36,172 bases of DNA from Anaeromyces robustus (GCA_002104895.1 MCFG01000530.1:1-36172); one strand, 5' to 3'. Shown: positions 1 through 10,980, counted from the stretch's first letter. Numbers and translations are program-made. The notes: a model not told the origin generated them from the letters alone.

Positions 1-80
1 TCATAGAAAGATGATCTGTTAATTAATAATATTTTTTATATTTAATAAATAATTAAAAATTTTTTTCATAAGCTTTATTT

Positions 81-154
81 AATAAAACAAAGTTTACTTT
101 TATTTTTCTTAAATGATATAAAAATTTATTAAATAAAGTAAACTCTGTTTTATT
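81..154. repeat. Imperfect 19-bp inverted repeat (hairpin)
   Basis: Arms at 81-99 and 136-154 are reverse complements with one mismatch, separated by 36 bases. Nothing coding lies inside. It could be a MITE-like remnant or a cruciform; no target-site duplication is obvious. Confidence 0.7.
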
Positions 155-176
155 TTGTATTCTAAAGGAATATAAA

Positions 177-308
177 ATAAATGTTAATTTTTTATAAATA
201 TAATTGAAAATATAGTAAATATAATTGAATTATAGAATAAATATTAATTTTTTATAAATATAATTAAAAATATAGAATAAATGTTAATTTTTTTATAAAA
301 TAATTGAA
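177..308. repeat. Three degenerate tandem copies of a ~40-bp AT-rich unit
   Basis: Copies at about 177-215, 237-276 and 275-308 share a core of the form AATAAATGTTAATTTTTTAT followed by AAATATAATTGAAAATATA. The first copy is separated from the second by an extra ~20 bases. Short non-ATG open stretches here (304-486) have low-complexity translations and are not called as genes. Confidence 0.6.
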
Positions 309-1143
309 GAAATTGATAAACTTTTTATTAAATCATTTTTATTATAATTTTTATATTAATTATAAAAACATTAATTATTATTTTATAATATTCTTCCAAG
401 GCGTGACCTTGTTATCGCTTGAAATGTCATTACAAGTGGGGTTGTATATTTGTATATTTGTAAATGACACAAAGTCTCATAAATAAAAATTTTTTCCCAT
501 CCCCTAGTTGCATATTGTGTTATTTCATATTTGTATTCTTTTATTTAAAATATTTACTTAGCAAATAAATTATATTTTTATTATCTTCTAATTAATTCAA
601 ATTCTTATAATCATAATAACTTAATATATATTCTTTAAATCCAAAAATTTTAATATCTTTTAATAATAGTCATTTAAAAAAAAAAAAATATTATGACCTC
701 CTGTACCACATAGATTCAGTAAATATTAAATAATAATCTTTTATATTTAAAATATTCAATTAATACCAAAATTTTATTTAATCAATAACAAATAGAAATC
801 ATTATTATTATTATTATTATTAATTTATTTATTTATAAAATTTTTCTGTTATTTTTAATTATTATATTATACTAATAACATCTTTTATTTACAAAAACAT
901 AAAAAAAAAATAATAATAAATAAATAAATAAAAATTCTTAGAATTCAAAGAAATCATAGAATTCCTAGAATTGTAGAAAACCATCTTACAAAATATTAAT
1001 AAATAGAATTACATGGTAAAAAAAAAAAAAAAAAATTTTTTTTTTTTCTTTATGAAAAATTTAATATTAAATCAAACATTAAATTAAAAAAATTTTTTTT
1101 TTTTTTTTTACTTTTTGTTATACTTTAAATTTAATTTATCATG

Positions 1144-1178
<35 letters not shown>

Positions 1179-2042
1179 TATTACTTTACTAAATAAAATT
1201 TTTTTTCCTTAAATTTTGTAAATTAACAAAAATAAAAATTTTTTTAATTAATATGAATTATTAATACATTAATACATTAATACATAAATACATTAATACA
1301 TAAATACATTAATACATAAATACATTAATACCTATATAAATAATTATAAATAATTAAATAATTAATTAATTAATTAATTAAATAATTATAAATTTTTTTT
1401 TCTCTTTTATTATATTAATAAAGATTTTCTGATTTTTTTGTAAAAATATTATTGGTTGTTAATATTGTAATTAGATACAAAAGAAAAACAGAAAAATAGA
1501 AAAATAGTATATTCTATTTTATATGAATTTTAATATGAAAAAGTAAATTTTTAATATTAAAAAAAAAAAAAAAATGACATGAAAAAAAAAATTTTTTTTT
1601 TAATAAAAAAAAAAACAATATTAAAAAAAAAAAGGAATATAATTTTTTTAAAAAAAAAATTAAAAAAAAAAAATTATTTATATATTATATATTAAAAATA
1701 TCAAAATAAAAAAAAAAAAAAGATATAAATATAAATATGATATATATATAAATAAAATATATATTTATATATTATATTTTTTTCAAATGCTTTTATTATA
1801 AAATTATTTATATGCCTTTGTTTTTATTTATTTATTTATAATCAATACTATTAATCTTATTATCATTATTATCCCAATATTATGATATATAGTAATTAAA
1901 AATGAAATGATAAATAATAAATAATTATTCAAATATTCTAATCAATCTGAAACAAAAATTAGGCTTAATTTTAGGACTAATTAATTTTATATTGGAAAAA
2001 AGATATTAATAAGAATACAAATATAAAAGTTTTGAACACAAG

Positions 2043-2077
<35 letters not shown>

Positions 2078-2189
2078 TTAATGTGTTACAATTAAATATA
2101 ATTGTTTTATATATTCAAATCTTAACTTTTTTTTTTATTATTTTTATTATATTTAATATTATATGGAGCTTTTTGTGGATTTATTCTAT
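309..2189. other. Intergenic AT-rich DNA, no gene recognised
   Basis: Almost entirely A/T with homopolymer runs (for example 1150-1177 and 2042-2070). Two patches stand out. 395-510 has more normal base composition, with no frame I recognise. 1263-1331 is a short tandem array of an 8-9 base unit of the TACATTAA/TACATAAA type. No tRNA-like cloverleaf or conserved coding frame was seen on either strand. Confidence 0.6.
1263..1331. repeat. Short tandem array (TACATTAA/TACATAAA)n
   Basis: About eight copies of an 8-9 base unit alternate between TACATTAA and TACATAAA. This is a simple minisatellite with no coding content. Confidence 0.8.
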
Positions 2190-2190
2190 T

Positions 2191-2235
2191 TTATTATAAA
2201 TAGTTCCATTTATTCCATAGATTTAATTTTAAAAA

Positions 2236-2275
<40 letters not shown>

Positions 2276-2345
2276 AATAATAATTATTAATTATTAATTA
2301 TTAATAGTAAAAATAAAATAATATATAAAAAAACAGCAATATAAT
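2191..2345 (+). promoter_or_regulatory. Upstream region conserved between the two propeller genes (copy 1)
   Basis: Two blocks recur ahead of both duplicated genes. A distal block (TTATTATAAATAGTTCCATT and on to about 2220) matches 6551-6580. A proximal block, CAGCAATATAAT at 2334-2345, matches 6766-6777 exactly and sits 18 bases before the ATG here (30 before it in copy 2). A long A-tract separates the blocks. Retention among otherwise diverged A/T sequence suggests promoter or 5'UTR function, or simply duplication; I cannot tell which. Confidence 0.5.
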
Positions 2346-2363
2346 AAATAATAATAAAAAAAA

Positions 2364-3152
2364 ATGAAAATCTATTTATTTTTATTAATAACATTCTTAG
2401 TTCAATGTTCAATGGGACATTATCTTGAAACAAGAGCTAATACAAATGATAATTTACCTGTAATTGAAAAATATTATAATAGTAGAGTAAATGTTACAGA
2501 ACTTTCTGGTCTTAAATTAAGTGCAACTAAAGATTTCCTTTGGGGTATAGGAGATGAAGGTCAATTAGCTCAAATATCTTTTAGATATAAGGTAACTTTA
2601 ATGGAAAATTTTAAAGGTGTAGATAGTGAAGGTATTACCATTGATCCTAAAACTGAAGATCTTATTGTTTGTATAGAACCTAATAGAGTATCTCGTATTA
2701 CTAAATCATCAAATTATACAGTAATAAAAGATATTTTTACTGTAAAAGATGCTAATGGTTGGAAAAAATTTGGTTTAGAAGGAATTACTCTTTTTAATAA
2801 AACTCAAATTTATGTTGGAGCTCAAAAAGATGCTTTATTATGGCATTACGATATAAAAGGTAATTTAATAAAAAAATATCAACTTAAAAATGTTGCTTCA
2901 AAAATTACAGAAATTGCTGATTTAAGTTACGACGAAGAAAAGAATCGTCTTTGGGTTCTTGATTCTGAATTAAGATCAATTTTCTTATTTAATGGAGAAA
3001 TTACTAAACTTCTTAAAACTTATAGTTTGAATGAAACTCAAATCTACAATCCGGAATCTATTGCTATTGATCGTGAAAATGGTAACATCTGGATTGGAGA
3101 AGATAGAAAAGACAATCCAAAACTTTTCCGTCTTAAAATGAGAAACCTTTAA
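2364..3152 (+). CDS. Secreted SdiA-regulated (YjiK-like) beta-propeller protein, copy 1
   Basis: An intronless 262-residue gene from ATG to TAA. Residues 1-18 form a clear signal peptide (basic start, hydrophobic core, CSMG end). The rest carries the spaced motifs of the SdiA-regulated/YjiK family of six-bladed propellers: ELSGLKLS near 46, DSEGITID near 90, GLEGITLF near 137, a WVLDS strand near 199 and PESIAID near 233. Bacterial members are 250-300 residues, so this is full length. Their biochemical role is unclear; they are usually exported or envelope-associated, and this one should be secreted or enter the secretory pathway. Several NxS/T sites could be N-glycosylated. The missing introns and bacterial family suggest horizontal acquisition (inference). 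Its neighbour at 6808-7596 is a paralogue. I am sure of the frame and fairly sure of the family, not of a function. Confidence 0.88.
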   Translation: MKIYLFLLITFLVQCSMGHYLETRANTNDNLPVIEKYYNSRVNVTELSGLKLSATKDFLWGIGDEGQLAQISFRYKVTLMENFKGVDSEGITIDPKTEDLIVCIEPNRVSRITKSSNYTVIKDIFTVKDANGWKKFGLEGITLFNKTQIYVGAQKDALLWHYDIKGNLIKKYQLKNVASKITEIADLSYDEEKNRLWVLDSELRSIFLFNGEITKLLKTYSLNETQIYNPESIAIDRENGNIWIGEDRKDNPKLFRLKMRNL

Positions 3153-3249
3153 AAAAAGAAAAAACCATTCCTATCCGATATTTAAAAAAAATATAATTAA
3201 AAAAAAAAATAAAATTTTTTTTTCACAATTTATTAATTTAATAGAATTT

Positions 3250-3286
3250 TTTAAATATTTATTTGATTTATAATATTAAATAAATA
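3250..3286. repeat. 3' flank block shared with propeller copy 2
   Basis: TTTAAATATTTATTTGATTT continuing to about 3286 matches 7722-7760 almost exactly. A second shared stretch (AAAACTATAT followed by AAGTTTTT) lies about 40-70 bases further on in both copies. The duplicated segment therefore extends past the stop codon; possibly 3'UTR or poly(A)-site sequence. Confidence 0.6.
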
Positions 3287-4038
3287 TATAAATATATAAA
3301 TATATTTAAAAATTATAAAAACTATATAATTAAAGTTTTTTTTTTTTTTCTTCATAATTAATTACTATTTATTGAAATAATTTTTGACAATATAATGAGT
3401 AATAAATAAATAATCAAATAACTAAAGCATTCTCTAATAAAAGAGATAAATTAATAATAATTAAATAAAAAAAATTCATAAATATAATAATGAAATATAA
3501 TATACACATAAATAATAAATAAATAGATAAATAAATTAATAAAATTTAACAAAGAAAAAAAAATGAAAATAAAAAATAATTTATTATTTAAAATAATAAT
3601 TATTAATATAAATAATAAATAATAAATAAAAGTTATTCTCTATTTATAATAGAAATAAATAATTAATAATAATTAAAATATACAAAATTAATAAAAAAAC
3701 ATATAAAAATAATAATAATAAAAACAGTTAAGTATAATAATGAAATACAAAATAAAAAAAATAAATAAAAAAAAATTAAAATATAAAATTACTTTTTATT
3801 TAAAATATTTTATCATTAATATTATAGAATTAAATAATAAAAATAATTTGTTATATTATGATTTGTGTAAATAATTTAATTGTGATATTAAATATTGAAA
3901 ATAGTTTTTTGGTTTATATCTATTTATAATATTTTTACTTTATGAATTAAATTATATAGTATCTATTAATTGATATTTAAATTATTTATTTATTAGGGTA
4001 TATATCTTTTTTTTTTTTTTTAATAATATTCATATATA

Positions 4039-4326
4039 AAAGTTGTATTAAAAAAATGGAATATCATTAACATTATTAGAAAATATTATAATGCTAATGA
4101 TACTCCATTTTTTTTTAAATACAAATACTTAAATAAAATATAAAGAAGTTGTGTTAATAAAATGGAATGTCATTAACATTAGAGTTTTTTTTAGCAAATA
4201 TTATATTTTGCTCTTCGATACATAAGGAAATAAGTATTTATATAAAATATAATGAAGTTGTTTTAATAAATTGGAATGACATTAATATTAGAGTTTTAAT
4301 AAATATTATATTTTGCTCTTCAATAC
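4039..4326. repeat. ~100-bp direct repeat cluster with embedded hairpins
   Basis: A unit starting AAGTTGT and containing TGGAAT(A/G)TCATTAACATTA occurs at 4039-4080 (partial), 4146-4220 and 4254-4326. The last two copies also share ATTATATTTTGCTCTTC. In the first copy the core is folded back: arms 4051-4072 and 4092-4113 are reverse complements with two mismatches. In the second, AGCAAATATTATATTTTGCT (4193-4212) is a near-perfect palindrome. Looks like a decayed small transposable element family or recombinogenic satellite. Confidence 0.65.
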
Positions 4327-4918
4327 TTTATTTAAATAAATAATAAATACATTAACATGTATTACATGATTCACATTAATTAAATATGTGCCACATAATA
4401 TATATTCATAAATTTAGTTAATATATATGCGCCACAAATTATTTAAACATAATATAAATATTGTTGAAATAAATTATATATATATATTTTTTTTTAATAA
4501 ATTAAACCGAATAAATTATATATATATTTTTGATATTGTTTTATTATATCATTTTATTATATTATTTATTATTATTATTATTATTTATTATTATTATTTA
4601 TTATTATTTATTATTATTTATTATTATTATTATAATTATTATTATAATTAAAGTATCATGTATGTTTCACAAATATCATAAATTGAAACATCTTTATGTG
4701 AGAAATCTTAATAATATATGAAATCAAATTCAAACATTATATTTATGATATGGGTTAGAATTATTGAAAAAGTTTTTTTGTATAAATTCATAGTTTTGTT
4801 AAATTAATTTAAACAAATATTAAAAGTTTTGTTTGGAAATCCATTTACTTCTTTAAAGACTTGAAAATAAAAAGAATTTTTTTTTTTTTTTTTAAAATTT
4901 TCAATTTATTAAAATGAC

Positions 4919-4971
4919 TATAATTAAACAAGTCTTTACTTCTTATAGAATTAAAGACTTGTTTAATTATA
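4919..4971. repeat. Perfect 20-bp inverted repeat, 13-base spacer
   Basis: Arms at 4919-4938 and 4952-4971 are exact reverse complements around the core AACAAGTCTTTA. A related fragment, CTTTAAAGACTTG, lies just upstream near 4852-4864. A long perfect match in such diverged DNA implies recent origin. Confidence 0.8.
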
Positions 4972-6056
4972 ATTAGAAGACAAAAAAATATCCCTCTTTC
5001 TATCTATTTCATTTACTAAAATAGGTAATATTATTTCATTTATTTGCTATTGGTTTAATTAAATTTATCTATTTAAAAATTATTCATCCATTAACATTAC
5101 AAGCTAGTGTTCTAAAAAAAAAATAAAAATAAATTAAAACGTTCTTTCCATGTTAGTATTACATTAATTTTCTTTATTCTAATACATTACATTAACTTTA
5201 ATATACAAATTGATGTAATAATGATTATATATTAATGTAATAATAATAATAAATAATAATAATAATAATAATAAAAATAAAAAAAAAAACAATAATAAAA
5301 ATTAAAATTATTTTAATTCCTTATTAGTAATTATTATAATTAATATAACTTGTCAATTTATATTAATAACATGTCAATTTATAGAAATATATATGTAATG
5401 AAACATATTTTATAATGAATTTATGTTTATATATAGTATTAAACTGATTTATGGTTTTAATAGGACAGTAAATGATTTAAATATTAATATGGTAAATGAA
5501 CTAATATGTTTTTAATACTAACTTTTAATATTATTAACTATTATTATTCCTATTATATTAAATATTATGATATATGCTTGTTAGGTTATTTTTTATTTTA
5601 CTTTGTTAATTATAATTGCTGTTGTTTACATTTTATAATTTTTTTTTAACTTATATTTAATATATTATTATTTGAAATGAACAAGTTTACCTTTTATAGA
5701 ATTCACTTATTTCTTATCTTATTATATTAAATTACAATACTGATAAAAGAACTTTGTTCCTTTATTTTATCATCTTTTCCTTTCAATTGTAATAAAAATT
5801 TTATATCAGTTTTAAAGATTAGGACGTTCTAAATTATAACCAGTATTTTTCATTAAACTTGAAGAACAAAAAAATAAAAAAATTTACTTATTTTAAAACT
5901 ATTTAAACATATTATATATAAGTTGTCATATTATTATAATTAATATATGTATATATATTTTTTTATTTCAAATTATATACTTTTTTTTTCCACCATTTTC
6001 AATTTAAAGGAAAAATTTTTGTATTGAATATATAAATCAATATATGAAAATGAAGA

Positions 6057-6057
6057 A

Positions 6058-6136
<79 letters not shown>

Positions 6137-6138
6137 AA
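6057..6138. repeat. (AAAT)n microsatellite
   Basis: About 20 uninterrupted copies of the 4-base unit lie in the intergenic space upstream of propeller copy 2. Confidence 0.95.
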
Positions 6139-6550
6139 TTAATAACAATTAAATAAATAAGTTTAAATAAATTTCATTTTATATTATTTATATTATTTAT
6201 ATTATTTATATTATTCTATATATATTTAAATCATAGAATAATAAAAATATATTATAACAATATATCAATTAATAATAATTATTATGTAATAATATAATTA
6301 ATATTTAATTAATGAATATAATAATGATTTAATATAAAAATCTTAGCATTAAATAATCGTATGTTCTATAAAAATGTGAGTACAAATATGGAATTTTTGA
6401 ATACAAAGTTTAACAGTTTCCTTTTAGAAATTAATTAAAATAATATTAATATATATATTATGAATATATTATTTCAATATAAAATATGTAAATTTATATT
6501 GTTATATTATTAAATTTCATATTTTGTTTCTTTTTTTTTTATATCAAAAT

Positions 6551-6777
6551 TATTATAAATAAGTCCCATTAATTCCATTATTTTGACAGTTTTTGAAAAT
6601 TTTTTTTTTAAAAAAAAAAATATAAAAAAAAAAATAAAAAAAAAAAAAATAAAAAAAAAAAAAAAATAAAAAAAATAAAAAAAAATAAAAAATAAAATAA
6701 AATAAAATAAACAGTAAACCATAAAATAATAATTATTAAATAATTATTAAAAAAAAAAAAAAAAACAGCAATATAAT
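6551..6777 (+). promoter_or_regulatory. Upstream region conserved between the two propeller genes (copy 2)
   Basis: It holds the distal block TATTATAAATAAGTCCCATT (6551-6580) and the exact proximal block CAGCAATATAAT (6766-6777), 30 bases before the ATG. These match 2191-2220 and 2334-2345. The spacer is longer here because of A-rich and AAAAT-type expansion. Confidence 0.5.
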
Positions 6778-6807
6778 ATAAAAATTAAAAATTAAATAAT
6801 AATAAAA

Positions 6808-7596
6808 ATGAAGTTATATTTACTTTTATTAATATCATTCTTAATTCAATGTTCATTGGGACGTTATCTTGAAACAAGAGATAATAAAAATGATTTACCT
6901 TCTATTTCAAAAACATTTTACAAAGACTTAGATATAAAAATTCCAGAACTTTCTGGACTTAAATTAAGTGCATCTAATGATTTCCTTTGGGGTATAGGAG
7001 ATGAAGGTCAATTAGCTCAAATAACTTTGAAATATAAAGTAACTTTATTAACTGATTTTCAAGGTATTGATACCGAAGGTATTACCATTGATTCTAAAAC
7101 CGGGGATCTTATTGTATGTGTAGAACCAAATACCATTTCTCGTATCACTAAATCATCAAACTACAAAAACATAGTAAATTTATTCACTGTGAAAGAGGCT
7201 GCAGGTTGGAAAGAAGATGGTTTAGAAGGAATTACTCTTTTTAATGAAACTCAAATTTATGTTGGATCACAAAGAGATGCTTTATTATGGCATTACGATA
7301 TAAAGGGTAATTTAAAGAAAAGAATTGAACTTAAAAAGGTTGCTTCACAAATTACTGAAGTTGCTGATTTGTGTTATGACGAAGAAAAAAATCGTCTTTG
7401 GGTTATTGATTCTGCTATAAAAACTATTTTCTTATTTAATGGAGAAGTTACAAAACTTCTTAAAACTTATAAATTGAGTAGTAGTATTAACAATCCTGAA
7501 TCTATAGCTATAGATCGTAAGAATGGTAATATTTGGGTTGGTGAAGATGATGATGAAACTTATAGACTTTTCCGTATTGAAATGAAAAACCTTTAA
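6808..7596 (+). CDS. Secreted SdiA-regulated (YjiK-like) beta-propeller protein, copy 2
   Basis: An intronless 262-residue paralogue of the gene at 2364-3152, about two-thirds identical by eye and the same length. Signal peptide at 1-18 (ends CSLG). The propeller motifs are all kept: ELSGLKLS near 47, WGIGDEGQLAQ near 60, DTEGITID near 90, GLEGITLF near 137, WVIDS near 199, PESIAID near 233 and WVGED near 244. Differences cluster in residues 25-45 and at blade edges, while motif cores and frame are conserved, so both copies are probably under selection. The coding copies are far more alike than the intergenic sequence around them. Flanking blocks on both sides are shared with copy 1, showing direct segmental duplication. 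The molecular function of the family is unresolved; horizontal origin from bacteria is inference. Confidence 0.88.
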   Translation: MKLYLLLLISFLIQCSLGRYLETRDNKNDLPSISKTFYKDLDIKIPELSGLKLSASNDFLWGIGDEGQLAQITLKYKVTLLTDFQGIDTEGITIDSKTGDLIVCVEPNTISRITKSSNYKNIVNLFTVKEAAGWKEDGLEGITLFNETQIYVGSQRDALLWHYDIKGNLKKRIELKKVASQITEVADLCYDEEKNRLWVIDSAIKTIFLFNGEVTKLLKTYKLSSSINNPESIAIDRKNGNIWVGEDDDETYRLFRIEMKNL

Positions 7597-7599
7597 AAA

Positions 7600-7880
7600 A
7601 AAAAAAAAAAGATGAAATTCCTTATTTGAAATTAATAATGATATAAAAAAATATATATATAAACATATATATATATATGTATATATTAATAGTTATAATT
7701 TTTTTTAATTTAATATTTTTTTCTTTAAATATTTATTTAATTTATAATATTAAATAAATATTTTATTGATTAATGAAAATAAAACTATATAAAAGTTTTT
7801 ATACTTCATTAAAAAATTAAAATTTTATTTATTATTTAAAATAATAATAAATAATACGAAATAAATAATAAATAAAATAA
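7600..7880. other. 3' flank of propeller copy 2
   Basis: AT-rich sequence containing the block shared with copy 1 (7722-7760), then the beginning of the AAAAT satellite. No gene seen. Confidence 0.5.
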
Positions 7881-7881
7881 A

Positions 7882-8545
7882 AAAAAATTAAATAATTAAT
7901 TAATAAAATAAAGCAAAAACAAAACAAAATAAAACAAAATAAAATAAAATAAAACAAAAAAAAAAAAAAGTTATAAAAAATTATAATAATATAAACAAAA
8001 AAATTAAAATAAAATAAAAAAAAAATTAAATAATTAATTAATAAAATAAAGCAAAAACAAAACAAAACAAAACAAAACAAAACAAAACAAAATAAAATAA
8101 AATAAAATAAAATAAAATAAAATAAAATAAAATAAAATAAAATAAAATAAAATAAAATAAAATAATTAATTAATAAAATAAAGCAAAAACAAAACAAAAC
8201 AAAACAAAACAAAATAAAATAAAATAAAATAAAATAAAATAAAATAAAATAAAATAAAATAAAATAAAATAAAATAAAATAAAATAAAATAAAATAAAAT
8301 AAAATAAAATAAAATAAAATAAAATAAAATAAAATAAAATAAAATAAAATAAAATAAAATAAAATAAAATAAAATAAAATAAAATAAAACAAAAAAAGTT
8401 ATAATAAAATAAAACAAAAAAAGTTATAATAAAAAAAATTATAATAATATAAACAAAATAACTAAAATAAAATAAAAAAAAATTAAATAATTAATTAATA
8501 AAATAAAGCAAAAATAAAATAAAATATAATATAATAAAACAAAAC
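7882..8545. repeat. Higher-order AAAAT/AAAAC satellite
   Basis: Long runs of AAAAT (8091-8163 and 8211-8388) and AAAAC are organised into blocks. Each block opens with a leader of the type AATTAATTAATAAAATAAAG followed by CAAAAAC. Leaders occur at about 7882-7920, 8021-8058, 8161-8190 and 8473-8514. Long Phe/Ile/Leu/Tyr open frames on the minus strand are artefacts of the repeat. Confidence 0.92.
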
Positions 8546-10980
8546 AAAAAATAAAAATTAAGAAATTAATAGTGGAAATAAACAATAACAATAAAACATA
8601 AATAGTAATAGTAATAATAGTAATAATTAATATGAAAAGTTAAGAAAACCAACAAAAATAATTAATAAAAATGAATAAAATTAAATAAATAAATAAATAA
8701 ATAAATAATAGCAAGAATAAGAAAAATAAGAAATATAATAAAAATATTCTTATTTATAATATATATATAATTATATTATTACCATTTATTATTTTTATTG
8801 ATATTATATAAATATGGGTTAAAAAAGGATAATTATAATATTTGAATATAAATATTTTAAGCAATAAAAATAATTTGATATTTGTATTATTAAGTAAAAG
8901 TTATATGCAGATTACTTATTTTTTATTTTTTTTTTATTTATACATATTAATATTATTTATTATTACTATAATAATATATAATACTTATATTGTCATTTTA
9001 AAAAATAATTTAATATATACAAAATTTAATATCAATATGATGTATATTTTTTATCTTGGATAATGAATAATAATATTATATATGTATGTGTAATACATTA
9101 AAATGAATTATATAAATATAAATAATATAATTATATAATATTAATTATATATTAATTATTACTTAATTAATATAATTATTAACTTCAAGAATATTGGTTT
9201 TATCAATGAGATAAATTAGTAACAAAAATATAAGTATTATAAAAAAAATTGAAAAAGGAAAATTATTAGATGGAAAATATTAAAAGTAGGGTTAATAATA
9301 ATGAAATCAAATGGGAATAAACCAATAATTTTTTTAATAAAAGATACATAAAAAAAAAAAAAAAAAAGAACATGAATTTCTTTTCATTTTAGTATAATTT
9401 AATAATTTTTTAATCAATTTGATTATTTTTTACATCATTATATTGATTTTCATTAATCATATTTATAATCCATAATCCATTAATAATCTTTTTGATTTTA
9501 TTGTAATTATTATTATTAATTTATTATATAATAGATTTTAAATTAATTTCTATGAATTAGTATTACTATTTTTCTTTTAATATTTCAAGATTGATTTCTT
9601 TTATCATCATTTAAAGTTTTACTAAAAGTATTATAATAATTTTTTTTTTCTTTTCATTAGTTTTTAATCTTATCTCTGTCATATTTTCTAATTTTTTTTT
9701 GAAAAAATAAACTGCTCTATAAGATATTTTATTTTCTCCTTCAAGTTATTATTTGTTCATATTTAAAATTATATATATATATATATTAATAATTAATGAG
9801 TTTTTAAAATTTTTCAATTCTTAGTTTTATTTTCCTTTATTAAAAAAATATAGTAAAAAAAATTTCATTTTATCCGTGTTTCGGTTTATATTATATTTTA
9901 TATTAAAATTTTCATAAAAAAGTTCATATTTTAAATAAATAATGAATTCTTTATAAAAATTATTACATTATGCATTTTTTTATTTTTATTTTTATTTAAT
10001 TAGATAATTAAATAAAAAGATTAATTAAATAAACACAAATTTAATATTTACAGAATAATTTTTTTAATTTATTAAATCTTTAAACGATAATTTTACTTAA
10101 TATTATATTATTTTTGTTTATTTTTTTTTTTTATTATTATTGATAGAGAATTTGTAAACAATAATTGTTTTGTTTTTTTTATAATAATTATATTTTTTTT
10201 GAATATTTAAATAATCGTTTTACATATGTAGAATATTAATGATTTATTAAATTTAAAGAGATTGTTTGGTTGAATGAAATCATAAAAAAAAAAATATTTT
10301 CCTTTTTTTTATTTTATTTTATTAATTTTAATTTATATTTAAATAAATTTTATGCCCATTAATATTATTAATTAATCTTTTCTTTTCCTTAAAAATATTA
10401 TAAATATAAAAAAAAAAAACAAAATCAAAAAAACAAAAAAAAAGCATATTTATTAGTAACAAAGTTTATGATATAAATTAATTATATATCAAAGTAATAT
10501 TAAAAAAAAAAAAAAACATTTATTTATTTATTTATTTATTATTTATTTATTTATAATTATATTTTTATTTAAATATTATTTATTTATCTATTTATTTATC
10601 AATATTAACATTAATTTTTTTATATATTAATGAAATTAATATTTAATTAAATGCTGAATTTTTATTGGACCATGGTTTCCATGATTTTTTACATGAAACT
10701 TTAAATATTATTATTTAATTTAATTTAATTTAATTTAATTTAAAAAAATAAACAATAAAAATGGAAAAATTATATGTAATTTTTTTCATTTTTTTTTTTA
10801 CACTTTCTGTTATATTATATATAATTATTATTTTTTTATTATTATTATTATTATTGTGATAAAAATAATTTATGAAATTATATTATTATAATTAAATGAA
10901 TTCTTTAGCGAGGACATTCATTTATTTTCAATTTAATTAGACTATAATATATTTTCGGTAAATTAAAATTTAAAATAATA
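8546..10980. other. Intergenic AT-rich DNA, possible fossil exons
   Basis: No intact gene. Two patches have more gene-like composition. On the plus strand about 9225-9351 there are stretches reading like GKLLDGKY and then, in another frame, VGLIIMKSNGNKP. On the minus strand about 9751-9640 there is a run of roughly 38 codons containing KISYRAVYFFKKKLENMTEI. Neither has a start, nor splice partners I can connect. An (AATTT)-type repeat lies at 10715-10742. Confidence 0.45.

Larger units (their letters stand above)
3350..6500. other. Intergenic DNA between the duplicated propeller genes
   Basis: About 3.1 kb with no convincing gene. It holds a hairpin and ~100-bp tandem repeat cluster (4039-4326), a perfect 20-bp inverted repeat (4919-4971), an (ATT)-type low-complexity stretch at 4560-4650 and an (AAAT)n array at 6057-6138. 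On the minus strand near 5842-5740 a short open stretch of about 34 codons, bounded by stops, has less biased composition and could be a fossil exon; I do not recognise it. Confidence 0.55.

Noticed and set aside
304-486. Short plus-strand open frame near the left edge
   Set aside because: Starts at TTG, low-complexity translation, crosses a tandem repeat; no homology recognised.
5740-5842. Minus-strand 34-codon open stretch as a gene
   Set aside because: Bounded by stops with no start codon or splice partners that connect. Mentioned only as a possible fossil in the intergenic entry.
7832-8417. Long minus-strand open frames of repeating Phe-Tyr-Ile-Leu
   Set aside because: They are the translation of the AAAAT/AAAAC satellite. 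The repeat is open in several frames and the product has no domain.
8842-9063. 73-codon hydrophobic open frame
   Set aside because: Starts at TTG and its hydrophobicity is what random A/T-rich sequence produces.
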